Made by a program: the position numbers and the translations under genes. Below, piece after piece: positions 25,144-32,856 of a stretch of DNA of 64,000 bases (the first letter of the stretch is position 1; each line of letters starts with the position of its first letter). Below the pieces are notes generated by a model. The model was given only the letters and a program-made list of their open reading frames with translations, did no database searches and had not been told where the DNA came from. This DNA comes from Weimeria sp002480925 (lineage in GTDB: Bacteria > Bacillota > Clostridia > Lachnospirales > Lachnospiraceae), in assembly GCF_052064335.1 (NCBI RefSeq), contig NZ_JBQHVU010000015.1, positions 4,160-68,159 on the forward strand. Reading direction: 5' to 3'.

Positions 25144-26298
25144 ATGAAAAAACGTATTTTTTCCGTGATCATGGCAATGGTCTTTTCTGCCACCCTTTTA
25201 ATGCCTGTGGCTGCGAGGGCAGATGATTACTATGAGGACAGTGAAGGGGATTACGATTACAGTGATGATTACTCTATTGATGACGACTACAGTGATGACA
25301 ATGACGACTATGATGAAGATGTGCCTGTCGACTATTCAAATGCAGCCTTAAAGGATACTGACCTTACTGTTCTGGCATCAAAGGACTGGGGGGATTCGTA
25401 TACAGCTTCGGGACAGATTGAGATAACCGGACTTCCTGAGGGTTCATACGCAGACGACGAGGATATATCAAATATCACAAGCCAGAATCCCAATATCAAG
25501 GCTGACTCATACAGTCTTTCTATTTCTGAAAATGTGCTCGAGTTTGAAGTCGAGGGAACAGGAAGCACCACGATCTCATTTATGCTAGGGACAAAGCAGC
25601 TTTCGTTTCATCTTAGAATTCTGGTTCCACTAAGCATGAAATCAAATTCCTATGTGCTTACAAGGGGACATAAGGTAAAGCTTAAGCTCTCTGGTGATAA
25701 GAGCGGAGTAAAGCTTAAGTACCAGAGCCTTAAGCCTTCTGTTGCCTCGGTAAACAGCAGGGGTCAGGTAAAGGCAAAGAAGCCTGGCACAGCCGTAATA
25801 AGGATCACAGCTGATTATGGTGAGACAAAGGACTATATAGGTACTGTGATAAATGTGACAACAAGCAAGAAATCAGCTGTATTCAGATGGGCAAGAAGCT
25901 ATGTTGCAAAGAGCAAATATAGTCAGGCCAAAAGGATGCAGAAGGGATACTATGACTGCTCGTCACTTGTCTGGAGAGCCTATAAGAGCAGAGGCATATC
26001 ACTTTTGAATAAAAACTATGCGCCTACAGCAGCTGACCTCGCCAAATATCTGGTCGGAAAGGGCAGGAAGGTAGGAAATGCATCTTTAAGTAACTTCGAT
26101 TCAGGAAAGTTCCAGATCGGAGATCTGATGTTTGAGACAGGTGCAAAGAACGGCAGATATGATGGGATCTACCATGTCGAGATGTTCGGTGGATATGCCC
26201 TTAATGATTTTGATGAAAGCGGAAAGCCGGAGTTATCCTATAATTTCGCCAACCTTCAGTATTATCCTAACTCTGCCAATATCATCTGCCGGCCTTAG
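25144..26298 (+). CDS. Secreted NlpC/P60-like protein with BIG2 domain and acidic linker
   Basis: 384 residues. The signal peptide (MKKRIFSVIMAMVFSATLLMP) ends near residue 27. A strikingly acidic Asp/Tyr-rich stretch follows (about 27-65, repeated DDYSDD-like words). A bacterial Ig-like BIG2 domain (about 150-235) contains SLKPSVASVNSRGQVKAKKPGTA. A C-terminal NlpC/P60-like domain has nucleophile Cys in GYYDCSSLVWRAYK and His in GIYHVEMFGG. It probably cleaves or binds peptidoglycan peptides at the cell surface. The start is set at the ATG after AGAAAGGA; the frame is open further upstream through the terminator, which is not credible. Confidence 0.88.
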   Translation: MKKRIFSVIMAMVFSATLLMPVAARADDYYEDSEGDYDYSDDYSIDDDYSDDNDDYDEDVPVDYSNAALKDTDLTVLASKDWGDSYTASGQIEITGLPEGSYADDEDISNITSQNPNIKADSYSLSISENVLEFEVEGTGSTTISFMLGTKQLSFHLRILVPLSMKSNSYVLTRGHKVKLKLSGDKSGVKLKYQSLKPSVASVNSRGQVKAKKPGTAVIRITADYGETKDYIGTVINVTTSKKSAVFRWARSYVAKSKYSQAKRMQKGYYDCSSLVWRAYKSRGISLLNKNYAPTAADLAKYLVGKGRKVGNASLSNFDSGKFQIGDLMFETGAKNGRYDGIYHVEMFGGYALNDFDESGKPELSYNFANLQYYPNSANIICRP

Positions 26299-26321
26299 AC
26301 TGGATTTATTTCAAAAAAGGC

Positions 26322-26349
26322 TTGCATTTTTGGAGAAATGTGGTATAAT
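26322..26349 (+). promoter_or_regulatory. Promoter of the HPr-like gene
   Basis: TTGCAT and TATAAT are 16 bases apart, 86 bases upstream of the start. A GGTTTTTGGG/AAGGGTTTCC stretch in the leader has limited pairing. Confidence 0.75.
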
Positions 26350-26435
26350 ACGTCTCAATGCAGAGGAAACGGTTTTTGGGTTTAAGGGTTTCCATGCTTT
26401 GACTATGAATGCAAGTATGTACACGAGGTGATACT

Positions 26436-26660
26436 ATGAAGTTTATGATTCGTTTACACAGCCCTAAGGATGCAGAGGAGTTCGTAAAGATAGCATCAGG
26501 ATACGATTATGATATCGATCTGAAGACCGGTGCTGCTTATCTTGATGCCAAGTCCCTTCTTGGAGTGATTTCATGTGCCATTGATAAGAAGGCAATGGTG
26601 ATCTGCCCTAAGGGAGCGTCAGATTTCAGGAACAGCGTTGCGAAGTTTGCTGTAGCATAA
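26436..26660 (+). CDS. HPr-like protein lacking the phosphorylatable histidine
   Basis: 74 residues with the HPr-fold pattern MKFMIRLHSPKDAEEFVKIA...AYLDAKSLLGVISCAI. The KS-LGV segment matches the Ser46 region of HPr, but the LHARPA segment that carries His15 is replaced by LHSPKDAEEF. It therefore cannot act as an ordinary phosphotransferase carrier. Related degenerate HPr-like proteins occur in Clostridia. It has its own promoter and terminator. A regulatory or structural role is likely, but unproven. Confidence 0.78.
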   Translation: MKFMIRLHSPKDAEEFVKIASGYDYDIDLKTGAAYLDAKSLLGVISCAIDKKAMVICPKGASDFRNSVAKFAVA

Positions 26661-26678
26661 GAGAGGCAGATGGCACAG

Positions 26679-26711
26679 GACTTTGATGGATTTCCATCAG
26701 GGTCTTTTTTT
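26679..26711 (+). terminator. Terminator of the HPr-like gene
   Basis: GACTTTGATGG pairs with CCATCAGGGTC around ATTT, then seven T residues. Confidence 0.88.
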
Positions 26712-26810
26712 GTTAAATTTAATATGGTTGTTTTTACAACGTAACAATCATGCAGACTCTGATATCCTTATATACGGAAAATCAATCACGAAATATCAGT
26801 GGAGGTAGAA

Positions 26811-28451
26811 ATGGACAATCAGATGTTTTGTTATCAGTGTCAGGAGACAGCAGGATGCAAGGGATGCACAATATCAGGTGTATGTGGAAAGAAGCCTGAG
26901 GTAGCAAGGATGCAGGATCTTCTGATCTATGTGACTAAGGGACTTTCAGCTGTCACAAGCGCTCTTAGAAAGAATGGAGCAGCGATACCGGAGGATGTCA
27001 ACCATCTTGTAACGGTAAATCTCTTTACGACGATCACAAATGCCAATTTTGATCTGGATTCGATAGAGGAGAAGGTTGTAAGGACTCTTGAGAAGAAGGA
27101 GGAGCTTCTGGCAGGATTAAAGGAGTCACAGAGGAAGAGCCTGCCTGATGCTGCATTATGGAATGGAGACAGGGAAAGCTTCGATGAGAAGGCAAAAGAG
27201 GTCGGAGTCCTTTCTACGAAGGATCAGGACATCAGGTCATTAAGAGAGCTTATCACATACGGATTAAAGGGACTTTCTGCATATACTAAGCATGCGAACG
27301 CTCTTTTAAAGGAGGATCCTTCTGTAGACGAGTTCATCCAGGAGACCCTTGCAAAGACTCTTGATGATTCTCTTACTGTCGATGATCTGGTAAAGCTTAC
27401 TCTTGAGACCGGAAAGGCCGGAGTAAACGGCATGGCACTTCTTGATTCGGCAAATACCAGCACATATGGGAATCCAGAGATCACAAGTGTGGATATAGGT
27501 GTAAGGAATAATCCTGGAATCCTTATATCAGGACATGACCTTAAGGATCTTGAGATGCTTCTTGAGCAGACAAAGGGAACAGGCGTCGATGTCTATACCC
27601 ATTCCGAGATGCTTCCTGCTCATTATTATCCTTTCTTCAAGAAGTATGATAACTTTGCCGGAAACTATGGAAACGCATGGTGGAAGCAGAAGGAGGAGTT
27701 CGAAAGCTTCAACGGACCTATCCTTATGACCACCAACTGCATAGTACCTCCAAAGGATTCTTATAAGGACAGACTCTTTACCACAGGTGCCTGCGGATAT
27801 CCGGGATGTAAGCATATCGATGCTCCTTACGGACAGGAGAAGGATTTCTCTCCTATCATCGAGCTTGCAAAGAAGTGCAAGGCACCTGATCAGATAGAGA
27901 CAGGTAAGATTGTAGGTGGCTTCGCCCATGAGCAGGTATTCGCACTTGCAGACAAGATAGTAGATGCGGTAAAGAGCGGTGCTATAAAGAAGTTTGTCGT
28001 AATGGCCGGCTGTGACGGCAGGGCTAAGTCGAGAAGCTACTATACAGACTTTGCAAAGGCTCTTCCAAAGGATGCAGTGATCCTTACCGCAGGCTGCGCA
28101 AAGTATAAGTACAACAAGCTTGACCTTGGGGATATAAATGGAATTCCAAGAGTTCTTGATGCCGGACAGTGCAACGATTCATATTCACTTGCTCTTATAG
28201 CCTTAAAGCTGAAGGAGATATTCGGACTTTCAGATGTAAACGAGCTTCCGATCGTTTATAACATAGCTTGGTATGAGCAGAAGGCAGTCATAGTTCTTCT
28301 TGCCCTTCTCTATCTGGGTGTGAAGAATATCCATCTGGGACCAACCCTTCCGGCCTTCCTTTCTCCAAATGTCGCAAAAGTCCTTGTTGACAATTTCGGC
28401 ATAGCAGGAATCGGTAGTGTAGAGGACGATATGAAGCTCTTTTTCGAGTAA
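26811..28451 (+). CDS. hcp: Hydroxylamine reductase / hybrid-cluster protein
   Basis: 546 residues. The N-terminal cluster ligands CYQCQETAGCKGCTISGVCG match the proximal 4Fe-4S site. Hybrid-cluster ligands appear at TTNCIVPP, TGACGYPGCKHI, VMAGCDGRAKSRSYY, TAGCAKYKYNKLD and DAGQCNDSYS. The protein reduces hydroxylamine in vitro and nitric oxide in related species, protecting anaerobes from nitrosative stress. The ATG at 26811 follows GTGGAGG; an in-frame ATG 12 bases upstream lacks a site. It appears monocistronic, with a promoter and hairpin directly downstream for argC. Confidence 0.97.
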   Translation: MDNQMFCYQCQETAGCKGCTISGVCGKKPEVARMQDLLIYVTKGLSAVTSALRKNGAAIPEDVNHLVTVNLFTTITNANFDLDSIEEKVVRTLEKKEELLAGLKESQRKSLPDAALWNGDRESFDEKAKEVGVLSTKDQDIRSLRELITYGLKGLSAYTKHANALLKEDPSVDEFIQETLAKTLDDSLTVDDLVKLTLETGKAGVNGMALLDSANTSTYGNPEITSVDIGVRNNPGILISGHDLKDLEMLLEQTKGTGVDVYTHSEMLPAHYYPFFKKYDNFAGNYGNAWWKQKEEFESFNGPILMTTNCIVPPKDSYKDRLFTTGACGYPGCKHIDAPYGQEKDFSPIIELAKKCKAPDQIETGKIVGGFAHEQVFALADKIVDAVKSGAIKKFVVMAGCDGRAKSRSYYTDFAKALPKDAVILTAGCAKYKYNKLDLGDINGIPRVLDAGQCNDSYSLALIALKLKEIFGLSDVNELPIVYNIAWYEQKAVIVLLALLYLGVKNIHLGPTLPAFLSPNVAKVLVDNFGIAGIGSVEDDMKLFFE

Positions 28452-28465
28452 AAGGTAAAAATATC

Positions 28466-28533
28466 CTGTCACTTTTTATATCGTTGTGTTATAATACAAG
28501 ACAGCAATGGCGCCCTGTGTCAGGGCGTCTTTT
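28466..28533 (+). promoter_or_regulatory. argC promoter and leader hairpin with T-rich tail
   Basis: TATAAT at 28490-28495 with a weak -35 (CTGTCA) 18 bases upstream. It is followed 15 bases later by CGCCCTG-TGT-CAGGGCG (28511-28527) and TCTTTT. The hairpin lies downstream of the -10, so it looks like a leader attenuator or a very short transcript, not only the hcp terminator. Confidence 0.6.
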
Positions 28534-28578
28534 GCAGTTTATAATCATTAGAAAATACTTTTGAAGGAAAGGAACAAG

Positions 28579-29514
28579 ATGAAACCTAAGGTATATATTG
28601 ACGGGAAGAGCGGTACTACAGGACTTCAGATCTATGACCGGATTGCAGGAAGGGATGATCTGGAGCTTATGCTTATTGATCCTGATAAGAGACATGACGT
28701 AGAGGAGAGAAAAAGACTTATCAATTCTGCTGACATAGTCTTCTTATGTCTGCCTGATAAGGAGGCCATAAATGCGGTTACTCTTGTAGAGAATCCTAAG
28801 ACAACCATAATCGATGCCTCGACGGCTCACCGTACCTCAGAGGACTTCGTATATGGATTTCCTGAGCTCTGCCCGGGCCAGCGTGAGAAGATAGCGGCTT
28901 CACACAGGATAGCTAATCCCGGCTGCCATGCCACAGGCTTTATAAGCATTGTTTCACCTCTCATACAGTCTGGGATCCTTCCCCGCGACTACCCTGTCAG
29001 CTTCTTTTCACTGACCGGATATTCCGGCGGCGGCAAGAAGATGATAGCCGATTACGAGGCCTCTGACAGACCAGAGACCCTTTCCTCTCCAGGTATCTAT
29101 GGCCGAAGCCTCTGCCATAAGCATATACCGGAGATGGTAAAGTACACTGGACTTTCCTATTCGCCGGCCTTTCTTCCTGTGGTCTGTGACTATTACAAGG
29201 GAATGGCCGGGACCCTTACCCTGCAGAACAGGCTCTTAAACGGTACACCTGATGCAAGGGGGATTTGGGAATTCTTAAGGAGCTTCTATGAGGGAGAGGT
29301 CTTCATCTCCGTAGCTGACTTTGAGGACAAGCCAGCTACCCTCTATGCCAATGAGCTTGCCGGAACTAACCTTCTGAAGATATATGTAAGCGGTGGCAGT
29401 GACTATACAGCGATCACCTCTGTATTCGATAACCTGGGAAAGGGCGCTTCAGGAGCCGCAGTCCAGAACATGAACATAGCTCTGGGACTCGATGAGACGG
29501 AGGGACTTGTCTGA
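28579..29514 (+). CDS. argC: N-acetyl-gamma-glutamyl-phosphate reductase (short, type 2)
   Basis: NADPH-dependent third step of arginine synthesis. 311 residues, the short subfamily. It begins KVYIDGKSGTTGLQIYDRI and has catalytic Cys in IANPGCHATGFI and the substrate loop TGYSGGGKKM. The ATG at 28579 follows AAAGGAAAGGAA. It stands alone: no argJBDF genes are in the window, so the rest of the pathway must be elsewhere. A hairpin with T tail in its leader suggests attenuation. Confidence 0.94.
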   Translation: MKPKVYIDGKSGTTGLQIYDRIAGRDDLELMLIDPDKRHDVEERKRLINSADIVFLCLPDKEAINAVTLVENPKTTIIDASTAHRTSEDFVYGFPELCPGQREKIAASHRIANPGCHATGFISIVSPLIQSGILPRDYPVSFFSLTGYSGGGKKMIADYEASDRPETLSSPGIYGRSLCHKHIPEMVKYTGLSYSPAFLPVVCDYYKGMAGTLTLQNRLLNGTPDARGIWEFLRSFYEGEVFISVADFEDKPATLYANELAGTNLLKIYVSGGSDYTAITSVFDNLGKGASGAAVQNMNIALGLDETEGLV

Positions 29515-29526
29515 GCATAAATAATT

Positions 29527-29564
29527 ACCGCCGTCCCTTTTTGGAGTGAACGGCGGTACTTTAT
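29527..29564. terminator. Terminator between argC and the convergent gene
   Basis: ACCGCCGT pairs with ACGGCGGT across a 15-base loop containing CCCTTTTT. It is followed by ACTTTATTAT and could serve both strands. Confidence 0.65.
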
Positions 29565-29566
29565 TA

Positions 29567-29953
29567 TCATTTACTTCCAATTCCTTTCATAACCATCTCC
29601 GCTGCCTTCTCAGCCAGACCCTTGATATCAGCATCATCCGGATGAGACTTTCTGTAGTTCTCATATATCCCTGGTATGCAGTTAAGGTAGGCTTCAGTAA
29701 ACCTGCCGGCCTCTGTATCGGTGCAGTAGGGACGGAAGGCACTCTTTTCTGATGCAAAGATGGAGTGGAAGAACCGTTCTCTGAACGGATTGCCATCGTT
29801 TGTAAGGAGAAGGTTCCTGATCTGAGGATCAGCGGATTCCAGGAACTCATAGATGGTTCTGATGTCAGAGACAGGGTCTTTCGTGAACCTGTCGGATAGG
29901 AGCGATGCGATGCTGTCTGCAAGAGAGCAGTCAGCTTTAATAGTGTCTGCCAT
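29567..29953 (-). CDS. Helical 128-residue protein, possibly the C-terminal half of a TetR-type regulator
   Basis: All-helical protein starting MADTIKADCSLADSIASLLSD. The segment ADPQIRNLLLTNDGNPFRERFF and a following run of helices recall ligand-binding domains of TetR-family regulators. There is no helix-turn-helix at the N-terminus. It may be a stand-alone ligand-binding domain or a gene truncated at its 5' end, possibly related to the mobile element 47 bases upstream of its start. A GAAAGGAC site precedes the ATG. Family assignment is tentative. Confidence 0.55.
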   Translation of the reverse strand: MADTIKADCSLADSIASLLSDRFTKDPVSDIRTIYEFLESADPQIRNLLLTNDGNPFRERFFHSIFASEKSAFRPYCTDTEAGRFTEAYLNCIPGIYENYRKSHPDDADIKGLAEKAAEMVMKGIGSK

Positions 29954-29999
29954 GGTTGTCCTTTCTGTCTGGTACTCTCCCCCTAGGCTTTTTCTGGTT
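29954..29999. other. Left flank of the MITE-like element
   Basis: Short AT/CT-rich sequence between the minus-strand gene start and the element. Its last 8 bases, TTCTGGTT, are repeated at 30194-30201. Confidence 0.6.
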
Positions 30000-30193
30000 G
30001 TTACTATTCACGGCACCTCCCCAATCAGACCGCAGACCAACCGCGCTTTCGCGCGTTTGCCGCATCTTCGATGCTAAAAGTCTGCGGTTGCTGGGGAGGT
30101 TCCTGCTTCACAGGCAGGCTTCTGTGGGTATTTAAACGTCCGCACAAGTGCGTCCGTCGTGAACCCCCACAGAAGCCTGCCGTGAATAGTAAC
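30000..30193. mobile_element. MITE-like element, 194 bp, with nested hairpins
   Basis: Terminal inverted repeats GTTACTATTCACGGCA and TGCCGTGAATAGTAAC (16 bp, perfect) bound it. TTCTGGTT flanks both ends as an 8-bp direct repeat, consistent with target duplication. Inside are two long stems. One is ACCTCCCCA...ACCGCAGAC / GTCTGCGGT...TGGGGAGGT, enclosing mini-hairpins GCGC-TTTC-GCGC and GCATC-TTC-GATGC. The other is GGCAGGCTTCTGTGGG / CCCACAGAAGCCTGCC. No transposase is encoded. An 8-bp duplication fits mobilisation by an IS66- or IS256-type transposase, but the family is not proven. Confidence 0.8.
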
Positions 30194-30324
30194 TTCTGGT
30201 TACAAATTTTAACGGTTCTTGTTTGAAAAATCAAATCTTTAACAAATATTGAATAAGCATCCGATTAAATGATATTAAGATAAGTCTATTAAAATAAAAT
30301 AATCACTTTTCTGTGCTAAATATA

Positions 30325-30353
30325 TTGAACTTTCCACCCTGAATCGCTAAACT
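30325..30353 (+). promoter_or_regulatory. Promoter upstream of the candidate RNA
   Basis: TTGAAC and TAAACT are separated by 17 bases. Transcription would start near 30360, just before the structured segment. Confidence 0.65.
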
Positions 30354-30359
30354 AGTCTT

Positions 30360-30575
30360 GTCCAAAGGAGAGAAGCAACCTATCAGCGTAAGTTGCTATC
30401 CATTCAATTCGAGATCAGATGCTTATATAAGGGCATGCTGATCCTGATGCGAAAGGCTCTCCCCAAGGACAGTGAAGAAAGAGGCAGCCAGATTGACATA
30501 GCGGGACGCATCCGCGACAGTCTATCGCCTCGGCTGTATGAGTGGTTTGGGAGGACGCTCCTTCACTAGTACCAT
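30360..30575 (+). ncRNA. Candidate structured RNA with possible pseudoknot
   Basis: No coding frame fits. Pairings seen: AGCAAC/GTTGCT (30373-30396); GATCAG-ATGC / GCAT-CTGATC (30413-30443); AGTGAAG (30471-30477) with CTTCACT (30561-30567); inside that CAGCC/GGCTG, ATAG/CTAT and GCGG/CCGC nested in order. CTCCC (30459-30463) can pair with GGGAG (30549-30553), crossing the AGTGAAG stem as a pseudoknot. A promoter precedes it. It does not match RNase P, tmRNA or SRP RNA signatures. It could be a small RNA or the leader of the Ig-like protein gene. Confidence 0.5.
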
Positions 30576-30594
30576 GATAAACATTCCAGATGAA

Positions 30595-30720
30595 GGGAGG
30601 GGCCAAGGCCGAGGGCCCAGGGTCCAGGGTTTTGGAGCTATAGTTTTATCAGAATTTCAAGATTCGACTAAACTTCAGTAACCCTGACCCCTACCCCCTA
30701 GACCCTAACCCCTGCCCCTT
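30595..30720. repeat. G-rich/C-rich intergenic repeat upstream of the Ig-like protein gene
   Basis: G-rich half GGGAGGGGCC...GGGCCCAGGGTCCAGGG (30596-30630), then a C-rich half ACCCTGACCCCTACCCCCTAG... (30680-30718). The C-rich half is close to the gene's ribosome site (GAGAGGAA). Same layout as at 14165-14246. Confidence 0.7.
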
Positions 30721-30743
30721 CGGAAAGAGAGGAATAATACAAA

Positions 30744-32600
30744 ATGTTAAACATGAAAAAAGGTTTAGCCGTAGCACTTGCAGCAGTAACTGCATTTACA
30801 TTTGCTCCGGCAACTGCTTTCGCAGGTACATCAGCTGCAACAGCTAGAACTACCGGCACAGACAATGGCAAGACTACCTATATTAAGGCCACAGGCCTGA
30901 TGACCACTATGAACGAGTCAGCTAATGTCTGGTCTTACAATAACACAGTAACAAGCAGCGCACTCACAGATCAGCAGACTGCTGTAGTAGTACTTACACC
31001 GAGCAATCCTGAAGGATCTGTTACCTTCACTCAGAAGATCACAGGTGATGAGACTTTGAGCGATGGCAAATGGTATAGTGTTGGAACTCAGTCTGGAAAC
31101 ACAGTTCTTTCAGGCTCAGTAGCATCTGACTCAACTGATAAGGCTATAGAGTTAACAGCTGGTAAGAACAGCAAGACACTGAAGATCACTGCCAGTGTCG
31201 CAAAGCTCAGACAGGTGACCAATCCTGAGAAGTACATTGTAAGCAGCAATGTGGGAGGACTTCTTCCTAACACCAAAGTAACTGTCATCCTCGCTAGGCG
31301 TGCCGTTAAGATGAATAACCTGAAGGTTACACTGAACACAGCAGGTGATTCAGCAAAGGACAGATACTTACAGCATGACGTAGATGAGTATAACGCTTTC
31401 GAAGCAAGACCTACAGGCATTACAGGTGCTGACATCACAACAGACGACGTTGATGTCGCACTTGACGGCAAGCCGATCGGCACTGTTAATATGAACCTCG
31501 CTGATTCGAGCAAGGATAAGACATTCACTGTAGATACTAATGCTGACGTAGCTTACAAGTCAGATGACACAAGCATCGCTACCATCGATAAGGATGGTAT
31601 CCATGCCAAGGCTGTAGGTGAGACTAATGTAAGCATCACTACAAAAGAGAGTACTACCGCATATGGTGAGGTAAAAGTTACAATTCCTGTTAAGGTAGTT
31701 AACAAACCGACCGCAACACTTTCTGTACCGGATGATATCTATGTACATGGCAAGGGTAAAGAAAATTCTACAGTAATCGGAGCTACAGGTACAAACATCC
31801 AGAAGAACAGCATCGTATACGATTTTGTTTACTGGGATGCTAAAACACAGGACTATGTTTCATTCAAGACTAGCACAAGAAACGTTCTGAATCCGTTCAG
31901 ACTTGATACCTCAAAAGATACTGTATATGTGGATTCATACACAGGAGATGACGACAATCGTTATACCTGGGACGCATATCTTAAGGTAACAGCTACAGCT
32001 GCTCCGGGTTACAAGGAACCAGACGCTAAATACATCAGACTTCACTTCGTTAAGGATGCCTTTGACTTAGATTCTACTAGTCAGATACTCCATATCGGCG
32101 AGTCAGTTCAGATTACTGCCCAGGCAGAATCAACTGTCGCAACTGGCGGTGCATTCACATATAAATCATGGAACCCAGCTGTCGCTACAGTAAGTGATAC
32201 AGGTGTGATCAAGGCTGTCGGCGAGGGCTCAACTAGGGTTGATGTAACTTACGGAGGAACCACAAAGCCTGTATACGTAACAGTTAAGGCTTATGAGAAC
32301 GGTGCTGGATCAAAGGCTGCTCCTGAGAAGGTTACCGGCGTTAAGGTATCCAACAAGAAGGGTGCTAAGGTTTCTGTAAAGTGGGATTCACAGGATTCAA
32401 GCGTCAACTTCCGTGTATATAAGAAGGTTGGCTCTGGAAAGTGGATTGCCAAGAATGTAACATCTAACAAGGCTACTCTTTCTGTAAAGAAGGGTGCTAA
32501 GGTTACAGTCAAGGTTAAGGCTTTCACAAAGGGAACCAATGGAAAGACCACTTGGGGACCTAAGGCAACATCCAAGTCTTTAAAGACTGACAGGAAGTAA
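30744..32600 (+). CDS. Large secreted Ig-like (BIG2) surface protein
   Basis: 618 residues. The signal peptide (about residues 1-28) ends ATAFAG. The body is Thr/Ser/Ala/Lys-rich beta sequence. It contains BIG2-type Ig modules, for example around residues 250-315 (SDDTSIATIDKDGIHAKAVGETNVSI) and 450-510 (WNPAVATVSDTGVIKAVGEGSTRV). A lysine-rich fibronectin-III-like C-terminal module follows (KVTGVKVSNKKGAKVSVKWD..., about 525-610). No LPXTG, membrane tail or SLH domain was found. The regular codon use resembles a highly expressed exported structural protein. The long leader with a structured segment and a G/C repeat suggests complex regulation. It may be a surface-layer or matrix protein. Confidence 0.8.
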   Translation: MLNMKKGLAVALAAVTAFTFAPATAFAGTSAATARTTGTDNGKTTYIKATGLMTTMNESANVWSYNNTVTSSALTDQQTAVVVLTPSNPEGSVTFTQKITGDETLSDGKWYSVGTQSGNTVLSGSVASDSTDKAIELTAGKNSKTLKITASVAKLRQVTNPEKYIVSSNVGGLLPNTKVTVILARRAVKMNNLKVTLNTAGDSAKDRYLQHDVDEYNAFEARPTGITGADITTDDVDVALDGKPIGTVNMNLADSSKDKTFTVDTNADVAYKSDDTSIATIDKDGIHAKAVGETNVSITTKESTTAYGEVKVTIPVKVVNKPTATLSVPDDIYVHGKGKENSTVIGATGTNIQKNSIVYDFVYWDAKTQDYVSFKTSTRNVLNPFRLDTSKDTVYVDSYTGDDDNRYTWDAYLKVTATAAPGYKEPDAKYIRLHFVKDAFDLDSTSQILHIGESVQITAQAESTVATGGAFTYKSWNPAVATVSDTGVIKAVGEGSTRVDVTYGGTTKPVYVTVKAYENGAGSKAAPEKVTGVKVSNKKGAKVSVKWDSQDSSVNFRVYKKVGSGKWIAKNVTSNKATLSVKKGAKVTVKVKAFTKGTNGKTTWGPKATSKSLKTDRK

Positions 32601-32690
32601 TCTCAATCCTTCATTATTTTAACAATTTGACGACAAGTGTTTAACTATCCGGGGCACCCTGTTACAGCTCCGGTAACTAGATAGACACGT

Positions 32691-32745
32691 TCCCGTCCGC
32701 ATTATCCGGTTCCCCGGATATCTCCCATGCGGACGGGATTTTTTT
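32691..32745 (+). terminator. Strong branched terminator after the Ig-like protein
   Basis: TCCCGTCCGCAT pairs with ATGCGGACGGGA, enclosing a second hairpin ATCCGG/CCGGAT, followed by seven T residues. It separates the surface protein from the polysaccharide locus. Confidence 0.92.
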
Positions 32746-32792
32746 GCGTTCATGGGAGAAAGCATATATGTAACCTAACCCCTCTTTCGGTC

Positions 32793-32821
32793 TTGTGCTC
32801 CTCACTTCATAATGATATAAT
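32793..32821 (+). promoter_or_regulatory. Promoter of the polysaccharide locus
   Basis: TTGTGC and TATAAT are 17 bases apart. The first gene starts 36 bases after the -10 with only a weak ribosome site. Confidence 0.65.
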
Positions 32822-32856
32822 ATTTCAGTTGGCATAAATTTTTTGAATGGATTATT

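Noticed and set aside
30360..30575. RNase P RNA, tmRNA or SRP RNA
   Set aside because: The conserved cores of these RNAs (for example the GAGGAAAGUCC segment of RNase P or the tmRNA CCA end) are absent.
32640..32690. Riboswitch-like words before the polysaccharide promoter
   Set aside because: The stretch after the Ig-like gene has short pairings but lies before a terminator and upstream of the locus promoter; it fits no riboswitch consensus I know.
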